Positions 1-9,889 of a stretch of 64,000 nt of DNA are shown one piece after another. The DNA comes from Lepturacanthus savala (taxonomy: Eukaryota > Chordata > Actinopteri > Scombriformes > Trichiuridae). A program made the position numbers and the translations under genes. Positions within the stretch are counted from its first letter, which is position 1; the number at the start of each line of letters is the position of its first letter. The notes under the pieces were generated by a model that was not told the origin of the DNA, did no database searches, and saw only the letters and a list, made by a program, of their open reading frames with translations. The stretch is taken from positions 10,099,001 through 10,163,000 of the forward strand of contig CM060465.1 of assembly GCA_030544235.1 (NCBI GenBank), written 5' to 3'.

Positions 1-248
1 GGGAGTGAAGCGCCTCCTGTTATTTCCCCTCCTCTCCATCCTTTTACGCCGAACCAGAACCATTCATCTCTCCCCTCCTTCAGGCTTCACATCCGGGTCA
101 TCTGCCACTATCTGTCTCCTGCGTCTGTGTGTCTGACAGTAATAATTATCCCGTCCGCCGCCGCCGCTGCCGCCACCGCGCTGTACTGCAGCCCTCTGCC
201 CGACTGCGCGGCTCGCCGAGCGGATACTGCGCCTGGCGTGCACCGGTG

Positions 249-266
249 ATGATGGAGCCGCTGTGA
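249..266 (+). other. upstream ORF 1 in the magi2 leader (5 codons)
   Basis: Two consecutive ATGs open a reading frame of five codons (MMEPL) that stops at 264-266, 90 bases before the main ATG. It counts only if transcription starts upstream of 249, which is plausible but not shown. Confidence 0.4.
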
Positions 267-297
267 AGCTGCAGCCGCCGGTCGCACAAAGGCAGGG

Positions 298-309
298 ATG
301 AGACGGTAG
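298..309 (+). other. upstream ORF 2 in the magi2 leader (3 codons)
   Basis: ATG-AGA-CGG-TAG: a minimal three-codon uORF with G at -3. It is seen directly; translation is inference. Confidence 0.4.
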
Positions 310-320
310 GAGGCTTTTGT

Positions 321-353
321 ATGGGCCAGCCCGCGGTGATTAACTCGCCCTAA
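321..353 (+). other. upstream ORF 3 in the magi2 leader (10 codons), ending 2 nt before the main start
   Basis: The ATG at 321 opens a ten-codon frame (MGQPAVINSP) ending in TAA at 351-353. The main magi2 ATG begins at 356. The start has T at -3 and G at +4, a middling context. So short a gap between a uORF stop and a main start usually disfavours efficient reinitiation, so this uORF could dampen expression. Confidence 0.45.
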
Positions 354-355
354 CG

Positions 356-653
356 ATGTCTAAGAGCCTCAAGAAGAAGAACCACTGGACCAACAAAGTC
401 CACGAAGCGGTGATCACCCGGGGGAAGGACGGAGAGCTGGGGTTCGAGCTGAAGGGGGGCGCGGAGAACGGCCAGTTCCCCTACTTCGGCGAGGTGAAGC
501 AGGGGAAGGGACTGATCCAGAGCGGCAAACTGGCCCAGGATGAGCTGCTGCTGGAGGTCAACGACATGCCGGTGGCGGGACTCACCACCCGGGACGTGCT
601 GGCCGTGATCAAACACTGCAAAGACCCGGTCCGCTTCAAATGTGTCAAACAAG
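356..653 (+). CDS. magi2: MAGI2 (S-SCAM) orthologue, exon 1: N-terminus and PDZ0 domain
   Basis: First coding exon, residues 1-99 plus the first base of codon 100. It encodes the basic MAGI-type N-terminus (MSKSLKKKNHW) followed by a PDZ domain from about residue 15. The carboxylate-binding loop ELGF is at 27-30, and the GG-AENGQFPY segment and the CKDPVRFKCVKQ strand at the end are characteristic of MAGI family PDZ0. Wording such as LLLEVN, PVAGLT and DVLAVIKHCKDP fits MAGI2 better than MAGI1 or MAGI3 as I recall them. MAGI2 is a membrane-associated scaffold at synapses and at podocyte and epithelial junctions; it binds neuroligin, NMDA-receptor-associated proteins, PTEN and others. The start is the first ATG in the conserved frame, with A at -3. 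The exon ends CAAG|GTGAGA in phase 1 and joins in frame to exon 2 at 31895. Translation can be read past 653, but that extension is intronic. Confidence 0.95.
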
Positions 654-1091
654 GTGAGATACGAGGAGCACGAGAGGGGCCAGGGGCGCAGCGCCGCGGC
701 GCAAGGAGCGTGTGTGTGTATGTGCGCGCGCGTGTTTGTGGACGTGTGTGTGTGTGTGTGACACTGCTGTGATTAACATGTCATCTGTGCAGTCATCAGT
801 CAGTCTGCACTAAAGGGACCTGCACGAAGCGCGAACCTGCTCCGGCCTGTGTGTTGGTGAAATGTAATGCTGGGCTCAGTCCGCCAGGATCAGTGACTGT
901 AATGACTGTAGCAGCGTTTGTTTATCATAGTGTCGCTGGTTCGATGCCACAGCCTGGAGGGGGTGTGTCCGTTTAGGCGAGATGCCACAGCCTGCGGTTT
1001 CTGATTCTGGCCGGAAACAGTCAGACTCTCAGGCTCATTACAGCAAACAGGCCTGAGTCAGAGTCAGAAAATGTGATTCTCTTCCTCTCTC

Positions 1092-1102
1092 TCACACACA
1101 CA

Positions 1103-1186
<84 letters not shown>
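1092..1186. repeat. (CA)n microsatellite
   Basis: Nearly uninterrupted CA dinucleotides over about 95 bases, with one early GA interruption near 1103. The flanks from 654 to 1091 hold no other recognisable feature. Confidence 0.97.
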
Positions 1187-1189
<3 letters not shown>

Positions 1190-1300
1190 ACAGACTACAC
1201 GCTGCTGTTATTACTGCATAATTACGCACACATACTCACTAACTGATAACTAATGAAACCGATATGTCGCCTATTTTATAAAGAGCCGTGGGCATATTGA

Positions 1301-1360
1301 CAGTGGTGGAAAACTAAGTACATTTATTCAAGTAAGGTACTTGTCCTCTACTTTAGTAGT
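1301..1360 (+). mobile_element. fragment of a CAGTGGTGGAAA-ended DNA transposon family
   Basis: Begins CAGTGGTGGAAA and continues with CTAAGTACATTTATTCAAGTA and ACTTGTCCTCTACTTTAGTA. These are the signature phrases of a very common teleost non-autonomous DNA element, and the same family is seen more completely at 25191-25552. Only the 5' end is preserved here. The family name was not determined. Confidence 0.55.
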
Positions 1361-1703
1361 ATGATTATGTGCTTCTTTAAACCCCATTCCAGTCAAATTA
1401 ATTACAGATATAGACAGATATAGTAACTATGTACTTTTCAGATCAATAGGTTATGTATAAAACATATAATCATTTGTTATAGTTTAGAATGACCAACAGT
1501 AGCTTAAGGTGCTGAAATTAGCTTTATATGACCAGCAAGTAAACATTAATGAAACGATATATAGATGTGTGTGTACATGTATAATACAGATACAGTCTAA
1601 GTGGTTGTAGTGTTTGTAGTTTGTTGTTTGATCTTTGTTATGTTTGTTGTCTTTGGTGTTTGGTGAATTTAGTGTTTGTTACCTCTGTCAATGAGGTTAT
1701 GTT

Positions 1704-2125
1704 TTGGTGTGGTTAGTATTTGTTGTATTTGGTGTAGTTGGTGTTTGGTGTATTTGGTGTATTTGGTGTATTTGGTGTAGTTGGTGTTTTCTGTGTCTGC
1801 TGTATTTGCTGTATTTGCTGTATTTGGTGTACTTGGTGTACTTGGTGTTTGCTGTATTTGGTGTATTTGGTGTACTTGGTGTAGTTGGTGTTTGCTGTAT
1901 TTGGCGTACTTGGTGTAGTTGGTGTTTGCTGTATTTGGTGTACTTGGTGTACTTGGTGTAGTTGGTGTTTGCTGTATTTGGTGTACTTGGTGTACTTGGT
2001 GTAGTTGGTGTTTGCTGTATTTGGTGTACTTGGTGTTTGCTGTATTTGGTGTATTTGGTGTATTTGGTGTAGTTGGTGTTTGCTGTGTCTGCTGTATATG
2101 GTGTGGTTGGTGTGGCTGGTGTTAG
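1704..2125. repeat. 9-bp-unit imperfect minisatellite (TTTGGTGTA-type)
   Basis: About 420 bases of tandem nine-base units, chiefly TTTGGTGTA, CTTGGTGTA and GTTGGTGTT. They are organised in larger blocks in which GTTTGCTGTATTTGGTGTA recurs roughly every 36-63 bases. Because the unit is a multiple of three and lacks stops, long open frames appear on both strands; they are artefacts. A looser G/T-rich prelude runs from about 1590. Confidence 0.9.
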
Positions 2126-4453
2126 CCGAGGTGTTTGCTGGGGACACTGAGGCTGTGAGCCTGTTGTAATGTTTCTGAGAGAGCTGAGTGTTTATGACTG
2201 AGTGACCCGCTTCTGTCAGCCAGTGTAAAAGCTGACAGGGTTTCTGTGCTTCAATATGATGAGAACATTGGATTGAAGGAGCAGCGGAGGAGATAGTTAT
2301 CATCACACCCTCGGAGGCTCAGTTTAAGTCCTAATAACTGGCCAAAAGCAGCTGAGTTCTCAGCCATGAAATGAGCATTACAGTTGCTTGTTTCTGGGAC
2401 ACGAGTAAAGCAGGAAATCAAACTGCTTTTTATTTTTGGACATTGCAGAGTTCGCTCAGAGAGGATTTGTCTTCACACTCCTCTCCTGACTGCCCGCTAT
2501 CTTGGTGTTTCCACGGGTTGCGTCAACATGATTGATTATTGAGTTAGGGCTGCTGACAGAGTAAGAGGTCTTGTGATGTGAGGGGTTAAATGCTAATGTG
2601 AATGTATCTCAGACAGGTCTATTCCCCCCTCTCTTATCCATTTAAACTGGAGTCTGTTTATTTAACTGCACCTCACACTAGTCTCCAGCTGAATGTGTTT
2701 TTTCAGAACGTCCTTGAGCTCTCTGCTGTTTTGCACAGCTTGTTGTCTCTTTTCACTGAATCTCTTTTTGTTTTTTCGTTATCTCTCCTGCCCTCATATT
2801 ACTGTTGGACTTCCATTAGGGTGGAGGATGGAGGGTGATGGGTGGAGAGTAGAGAGTGGAGTGTATTGATGGGAGACAGCTGCTGACACACTCTCGCCCT
2901 GCAGAGGAATCATCTAGAAGCAGAACACACACACAGCCAGTTAAGAGATGGATGTACCGTCTGGGTCCATGCACACACTCACATACACAAACACACACGT
3001 TTTAACAGGCTATTTTCAGTGTATACCTTCCTTCCTGTACCTGAGGGGCACAGCAGTGATGACTAGACCTCTGGAGCCAGGTCACAGACTAGTGTCACTC
3101 TGGCCAGACCTCACATACATATTTTCATCCTGATAAGAGAACAGGACGCTGCTTTGTACTTCATCCCGACATAAACATGTTTTTCTGTGTTAGTCATGCA
3201 CTCTACCGTGTTCTGGACAGTTTATAGACTGACCATGAACAAAGATGCTTTCATTTTCAGTCCTGCAAGTCCTGCGATGGCAAAGCTTGCAGGCCACAAC
3301 ATGCAGATGAGAGTTTTGAACTGATTGAGAAGGTGGATAAAGTTATAAAGTTACCTTTTAGACGTATGATCTGTCATTTTCTGCTGCTGGGGTCTCAATC
3401 AAACCAATAACAAAAGACAGAGTTGATGACATCATGAAGCAGTATGGGATCATGGGAGTTGTCGTCTTCTCTGAGTCGGGATTCCTTCAGTGTTCATTGG
3501 TCAGACGTTTCTCTCTCACCAAAACAAACAGACCTGCAGATTAAAAGCCTTAAAAACTCTGAATAAAAGAGTTTCATGTTGAAAGTTTGTTTTTCTGTGG
3601 TGCTGTTCAGTGCCACAACCCAAGCTAATGCTAATGTTAGCTTGTTTCACTGATACTTTAAGATCCAAACATCTGCTGACTAGAATCCCTCATCTGGTTA
3701 AAGATAGTTAAAAAAACAGATGTAAAAAAATAGAAAAGGTGTAGCTTAAAGCTGGAAAAAGGTCAATTTATGAGAGCTTCAGGTTAACTAATACATCGAC
3801 ATAAAAGACACTGAGTACACAACTCAAAAAAACATATTTAACATAGATCTAGTCAATCTTAGACATTTTATTCCAAAAGTTATGTATTGGGCCTTTAAAT
3901 GTGCTGTCCAGTGTATTTTACAGTAGATGTTGACCTATTAAACCAAGTAATCAATCAGTCATTGCATGATGTTCTGCTCTGCTGAGAAATAACTTACATG
4001 TACTCCTCAAACTGTTTTTTATTCTCCTGCTGTGTGTGTGAGTGTGTGTGTACCTTAGTTCTGTGTCATGTAAATGTGTGTGCTATAAATAAACTCAGCT
4101 GATGGCAGAACAGCAACATTACCATTGCATTTTACCAGAAGATGTAAACAATACAAAAACATTCTTTAGTCTCTGATGTGGATTGTAAATGTCACAAATA
4201 CTCTCACAGACATTTGTGACTTCAAAAATAATACACTGTTATGGGTTTTTCCTTTTGAATGCAGCGTCCATCTGTAGGCGATGTGATGATCAGAGAAACA
4301 TATCTGCTCAGTGTTCATCTCTTCATCAGCTGCAAATCGGGAGTGAAGTGCAAACGGCTGCTTGGCTCAGAGATGCAGATTTATAAAAGTGCCATGAAGA
4401 TCACAACCACAGAGAGGTGTGAGAACAGTATGGAGAGGAAGGAAGTGTGAATG
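2126..4453. other. intron 1 sequence with no recognised feature
   Basis: Mixed-complexity intronic DNA. A short purine-rich patch occurs at 2816-2870 and short CA-rich runs near 2925 and 2975-3000. Nothing coding, and no element boundary I can define. Confidence 0.5.

Positions 4454-4520
<67 letters not shown>
4454..4520. repeat. (TG)n microsatellite
   Basis: About 33 perfect TG repeats. Confidence 0.97.
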
Positions 4521-4523
<3 letters not shown>

Positions 4524-6333
4524 AATGCGTGTGAGATTGTGTGAGAGAAAGAGGTGGGGTTTTAAGAGGAGAGTATGGTGAAGGTGAGAATACCAGAATA
4601 ACATGTTATAAAGAAAAAACACACAGTGTTAATCTGTCTTTATCTTTTCTTTCTCCCACAATGAGCAAATATATTATTATTATTATTTCAGCAGCTGGAG
4701 CATCAATACAATACAGTAAAGTAACATTAACATAACATAACAAGTAACATTATTTGTAGCTAAATAGTAGTTTGTAGTTTTCATTTTACATGAAATGTGG
4801 TGTATTTGTTTGCTTTTGAATAATAAATAAGGGTATTTTCATCTACAAGAACCAATACATTTTCCTTAAAAATGCACCTTTATACTGCCATAATACAAAT
4901 AATTAGGATTTAGGTCCAGAAAGGCATTGGTATAAATTCAGTTTAATCACATAATTTTATGGAAAATCTTCTATATTATTCTATATTATTAATATATAAA
5001 TATTACATATTCTTTTACATTGGACATATAAATATAGTACATTACACCTTGCATGGCAGCCACCACCACAAGAGTATGAATGTATGTGAAGAGGTGAAAG
5101 AACACCCATTCACACACTAGTGTGAAGTACTTTGAGTGGTCGAAAACACTAGAATACTATACAGATAGAATCCATTTACCACAGGAAACATCTGTAAAAC
5201 TGCTTTTTAAAGTGACTAATTATATTTAGGGTTTTCTCTCTTAATTCCTCGTACAATTCTTCAAATCAGTAAATACTGTATATAAATACCTAATAAAGAT
5301 GCATATAACACAGCTCTCCTTTTAGATTCCTTTAATCCACGTTAATATTGAGTCATAAATAGCTGTGGAGCAAATGTGAGGATATAAATAATCATGTTCA
5401 GCTATTTTTAGTGTTTTTTCATTCAGAGATTCAAATGTTGTTCTGATTTTCACAACAATGAACAGAATATCAAAAAGCTTCTTTTTTGTTTACGCTACCT
5501 GGAGGTGCTTTCAGGTCTTGATAAGAGCTGCAGACTGAAAGCAGCAGACTGAAAGCTGCAGACGTGCCGCTGCTCGCTGATAGCCTGTCTGAAATGACAT
5601 TTTGTTTTCCAAATTGTGTTTTTGTGTCTCAGAGAGCGAGGAGGTGCGGAGGAGGAGGACGTTTCAGTCCACGTTCATCAGAACAATTTGTGGTGTTTTG
5701 TGAAGGGAAGAAACAACATAATTTGGAAATGTTAACATGCCCTTTAACATGTTTGTGGAGCACAGACAGCCTGTGTCATGCTGTGCAGGAGTTTATTGAT
5801 GGGTAAGTGGTTGGTAAACTATCTATAGATGGTTTATTTATTAACACATATTGTCTGTGAAGCCTGGCAGTTCATTCCTCTTTGCCATAGATTAGATTAG
5901 GTTAGAATAAATTAGATTAGAAAGACTTTATTCTACTTGAGGGGGAAATTTGGTTTGATATATTCATACATTATGCATGACCAACATAATAAATAATACA
6001 ATAAATAGACATAAAAACATATTAGCTATGATAAATGTCATCACAATCATATGAAATGCAACAAAACATAAAGCACTAATGATACAGTAAAACTTTATTA
6101 AAAACCTAGTGCTGATGGGACAGAAGACCTCAGGTGTGTCTGATTTGACCTCTGAGGACTTGTTCAGTGTTACGGAACAGTCTAGACTGGAACCTGGAGT
6201 ACACACACAGGAGCAATTTGAAGTGAAGTTTCTATTTATTCATCGTGGTGGGGAGCAGGATTGTGAGGCAGGAACCAGCATGGGGGTCCAAAGGCAGAAA
6301 AGCTGGATCCAAAGCGGGGTTCTGAGGTGAGCC
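4521..6333. other. AT-rich intron 1 sequence flanking the Harbinger element
   Basis: Mostly AT-rich unique-looking sequence. A short TTAGA-type tandem patch lies at about 5886-5925, and a duplicated GCAGACTGAAAGC sits near 5529-5563. From about 6110 to 6333 the sequence resembles a dispersed fish repeat that continues after the Harbinger insertion at 7576. No gene seen. Confidence 0.4.
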
Positions 6334-7575
6334 TTAAGCCTAGTTTATACCTCTGTGTACGTAGCTACGCCATCAACATGATGCAGACCTTGTGCATTCG
6401 AAGTTCTGCGTAGAGGGAACGTGTTGGTCTGTGGAATCCATGCTTCCTTTTCACAGTGGCAACTATACACCAGGCAAAAAAGGAAGTTCAGTACAAGACA
6501 GATAAAAACAGGGAAGAAAACACATCTCCTTAAGTAACACATCTTCCGGACTGTATGTACCAGACTTTTTTGCTTTCATTCTTGTACCAGGATGGAGCGT
6601 GTGTGTTTGGAGCTCATTGACATCAAAGAGAAAATGTTTCATTGCAAATGTTGAAGCACAGGCGAAAAAAAAATGGCAAAAACAAATCCTCTTAAATAAC
6701 ACATATTGCCAAATGTATGTACCAGACTTTTTTTGTTTTGCTAGTTTTTGCTTTGTGTTTGTACCAGATTTTTTTGCCTGTTTTTTTTCTTATAGTGCAT
6801 TTTTATTTGCCTGGCACTAAGCCCTTAACACCTATTGTCGCAAATTCACATCAAACTGTTTGCATTACCACTGCAGAGATAGCTTATGCATTCTTTCCCA
6901 AATGCCAGTTTGTTGAAAGTGACAAGAACAAGAACCACAACTGCTTTTGTGAATTCCACAAGTAAGAACCAAAGGGTCCAATTCTGCAATGGAAGACTTT
7001 TCAAAGTGTTCAAAGTGGATACAGACTGTTTGTCTGACACCCCTTTCTAGTTGGTCTCTAGTTATAGTATAGTAGTTGCTATATTGTTACTTAGTTATAG
7101 TGTAAATAATAGTATATATAATTGTGAACAATTTTGTGGCCTCAATAAAAAGTTTATCATTAATTACCATTAATACCTATTGTCGCTTATTTGCATCATA
7201 CCTATTTTATGTGCTATAGACAAATTAACAATCTCTACTTAATTTAGCATCTGATTGAAAGCAAAAACACAAATAATTTTTTTGTATACAATTGTAAATA
7301 TATTTAGGCATCAAGGGGCTAATACTCCTTTAGACAACCAGGGTGGAGCATGTGTATTATGATATAATGTGTATCATTGATATCAAGGAGCAAATGCTTT
7401 TATTGCAAATGTTGAAGTGCAGGCTACCGAGAAGCCGTCTGGTGAGGCGACTTGTCGATCACCAATCACAGCCCTTGCGGTCTGCGTCGATGCAACGCAC
7501 AGTCAGGATTTTTTGGAGGTGCGTGTCAGGCTACGGCGTAGGGGTCTACGTCAACAGTGTATAAACTAGGCTTTA
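6334..7575. mobile_element. PIF/Harbinger DNA transposon remnant, 1236 bp, with TTA target duplications
   Basis: The outermost 14 bases (AGCCTAGTTTATAC at 6337-6350) are repeated as a perfect inverted copy at 7559-7572. Each end is flanked by TTA (6334-6336 and 7573-7575), the three-base target duplication typical of PIF/Harbinger elements. The inverted similarity continues inward through GTAGCTACGCC-like sequence. Inside, two related blocks (about 6590-6662 and 7343-7425) both start with a GGAGC(G/A)TGTGT motif. The second reads IDIKEQMLLLQMLK, resembling the N-terminus I recall for fish Harbinger transposases. No full transposase frame remains, so the copy is non-autonomous. Confidence 0.75.
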
Positions 7576-7975
7576 GGAAGTAGGCAGAGGCAGGACAATA
7601 GCAGCTGGCAGCGACTGAGTGGAGACCCGGAAAAACAGCATTACTCAAGAGTTAGGAGCAAATAGGAAGCAAGGCAGCAAAAACGAGGTACTGACAACTT
7701 GGAGCTGTAGTTTACCAAAGGGTTGACAAACAACAATCTGGCGATGAATGGTAGGTGAGCCGGAGTGATAGGGAGCAGGTGATGAGCTAATTGAAGGCAG
7801 GTGTGTCAAACATTGTTGCTGTGCCCCGCCTCTGCCTGAGGAAACAGCACAGACACACACACACAGGGGAGGGAGCAGGAATTCAGGCAGTCACAGGTGT
7901 AGCTGCAACAGTTTACTGTATAAACTCTGCATATTGAGGGTGATGAGGGTCTACCAGAATGACCTTTGCCCTATG
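7576..7975. other. right flank of the Harbinger insertion, probable older repeat
   Basis: The sequence from 7576 to about 7900 appears to continue the repeat-like sequence interrupted at 6333, including a GCAGGTGATGAGCTAATTGA phrase of the kind seen in other fish repeats (compare 26245-26290). No gene. Confidence 0.3.
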
Positions 7976-9052
7976 AGTAAACTAATCAGCTCAAATCCCA
8001 CACCACCCCTGTCTCACATGGAGTTCCTCAAGGGTCAGTCCACGGGCCCATGCTTTTCATTCTGTACATGCTCCCACTTGGTCACATCATTCACCGCCAT
8101 GGACTTCATTTCCATTGTTACGCTGATGATACCCAGCTTTATATCACCACCAAAACCATCACCCCATCAATCCTCTCCACAATCACCAACTGCCTCATTT
8201 AAACATTCACGTTCATCCCGGACATTAAATCCGGGATGAACCACAACTTCCTCAAACTCAACAGCAATAAAACAGAAATCATTATTTTCTGGTCAAAATC
8301 CTCTGCATCTACATAGACCCTGCACTCACCTTCAAGCCCCACATCAACCATGTCATCAAGACATCCTTCTTCCACCTCCGAAATATAGCTCGTCTTCAGT
8401 CTACTCTCTCCACCACTGCCGCTGAAACACTAATCCATGCCTTCATCACCACCAGACTCGACTACTGCAATAGCATCCTGTATGGCCTCCCATCTACCGT
8501 CTTTCAAAAACTACAATATGTACAAAACTCTGCTGCCCGACTACTTACTCACTCCCCCTCCAGAGAAAACATCACCCCCATCCTCCGTCAACTTCAACTT
8601 CCTCTAACTCAACGTATCAACTTCAAAATCCTCCTCATCACCTACAAGGCCCTAAACAACCTGGCACCACCATACCTGACAGATCTCATTCGTCACAACT
8701 CCCCCACCCATTGACTGCGCTGCTCTGATGCCAACCTCCTTACCCCCATCACCAAGTCCAAGCACTGCACCCTGGGGGACAGGGCCTTCGCCATCGCTGC
8801 CCCCACCCTCTGGAACTCCCCCCAGCCATACGAAACTCTGACTCCCTGCCTTCTTTCAACCACATCTTAAAACCCATCTCTTCAAAATAGCATACAACGC
8901 CTGACATTTTCCACTACTCGCCTACCCGCTCTCCATTGCTGTCTCCTGATGTCTTCTTTGAATTCCCTACCCTATATGTCTGTTTTTATCATTATGTAAT
9001 TGTTTTTGTTAAGCGTCTTTGAGCACCAGGAAAAGTGCTATATAAAACTTAT

Positions 9053-9053
<1 letters not shown>
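7976..9053 (+). mobile_element. L2-type LINE, 5'-truncated, defective reverse transcriptase
   Basis: The + strand encodes recognisable reverse transcriptase. A GVPQGS block at about 8018-8036 is followed by the catalytic YADD motif at 8119-8130. Later come LKLNSNKTE, FKPHINHVIK and LDYCNSILYGLP phrases typical of L2/CR1-clade elements, and the C-terminal ALNNLAPPYL and LWNS blocks. Frame changes and at least one in-frame stop (near 8713) break it. The 3' end has the L2-like CTTTGAG and AAAAGTGCTATATAAAA sequence and runs into a (TTA)n tail. The usual element is several kb longer, so the 5' portion is missing. Confidence 0.85.

Positions 9054-9084
<31 letters not shown>
9054..9084. repeat. (TTA)n tail of the L2 element
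   Basis: About ten ATT/TTA trinucleotides directly after the L2 3' end, as expected for this family's simple-repeat tail. Confidence 0.9.
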
Positions 9085-9573
9085 GTCCTGAGCCTGTTTT
9101 TATTAACATGCTAACTTCACCAAACAAACAGATCATAGCAAATGTTAAACAGATTTGTTAAATCAGAAAAAGCAAAGTACATACCTGCAAACATAGACTG
9201 AGATGAAACGAAGTCCATACACGTCACTGATGATACTGATGTATCACATGTGTCTGTATAATTTAAAGTTAAGGAGCTTGTGATCATTTATAAATTATCC
9301 TAATGTCCGTTTTTGATATACAGCTTCAGAGCTGAGTTAACATGGCTGTCAATAGGAAACTTAGTCAGCACTTCTTTTGGGCCATTTATGACCCAAGGGT
9401 AATTACAGGAAGTCATTAGGAACAAATTGATTGACAAAGTCATGATAAACTGGAACAATGGAGTAAATACTCATTGAGATTATAATTAGGATGCGGGTGA
9501 AGAAGAGCAGTCTCTGATTGGCCTGTTTTGGCAATGAAGGTCCTTTTAAAATGTAGGATGGTGATCAGGTGCT
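9085..9573. other. intron 1 sequence with no recognised feature
   Basis: Unique-looking AT-rich intronic DNA between the L2 tail and the palindrome. Nothing supported. Confidence 0.5.
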
Positions 9574-9619
9574 TATACTCGCTTATACTGTCTTGACCAA
9601 GACAGTATAAGCGAGTATA
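9574..9619. repeat. perfect palindrome, two 22-bp arms with a 2-nt spacer
   Basis: The left arm 9574-9595 (TATACTCGCTTATACTG...) is the exact reverse complement of 9598-9619, separated only by AC. A further direct copy of ACTGTCTTGACCAAG follows at 9619-9633. It would extrude as a cruciform or form a strong hairpin in RNA. The arrangement suggests a template-switch duplication. Confidence 0.9.
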
Positions 9620-9633
9620 CTGTCTTGACCAAG

Positions 9634-9813
9634 TTTATTATCACCAACAAAATAACCCAAACTTGAATTGAAAACCAATTTTGTTAACTGAAATAAAAAG
9701 AAAAATTGGGCAGTTACAAAAAAAATGATAACTAACTGAAACAATATTGTATGTTTTCAAAACTACCTGAAACTGACGTTCTGACCTTTTGAAATCTTGC
9801 CCTGACATATAAC

Positions 9814-9815
<2 letters not shown>
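9634..9815. other. AT-rich spacer between the palindrome and the TTA repeat
   Basis: AT-rich, with no coding or element signal. Confidence 0.5.

Positions 9816-9887
<72 letters not shown>
9816..9887. repeat. (TTA)n microsatellite
   Basis: About 24 perfect TTA/ATT trinucleotides. No L2 3' end was recognised directly before it, so it may be an independent simple repeat. Confidence 0.97.

Positions 9888-9889
<2 letters not shown>

Larger units (their letters stand above)
1..355 (+). promoter_or_regulatory. magi2: magi2 5' leader / promoter-proximal CpG-rich region
   Basis: The 355 bases before the magi2 start codon become GC- and CpG-rich from about 150 onward, with GCC-repeat-like runs at 155-180, as expected of a CpG-island first exon and 5'UTR. 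No clear TATA box is visible. The transcription start cannot be fixed from sequence, so the split between promoter and 5'UTR is unknown. Three short upstream ORFs lie in the last 110 bases and are listed separately. The main ATG at 356 has A at -3, a favourable initiation context. Confidence 0.6.

Noticed and set aside
654..772. Reading of magi2 past exon 1 to 772 (138-aa product)
   Set aside because: The frame continues through a consensus donor into TG-rich intron; exon 2 restores the MAGI2 sequence.
1704..2306. Long open frames on both strands (up to 197 aa on the minus strand)
   Set aside because: Produced by a stop-free nine-base tandem repeat; the translation is a monotonous VYLV/HQIHQ pattern.
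6109..6330. 73-aa + strand frame
   Set aside because: Lies in repeat-like DNA next to the Harbinger insertion; no domain or conservation recognised.
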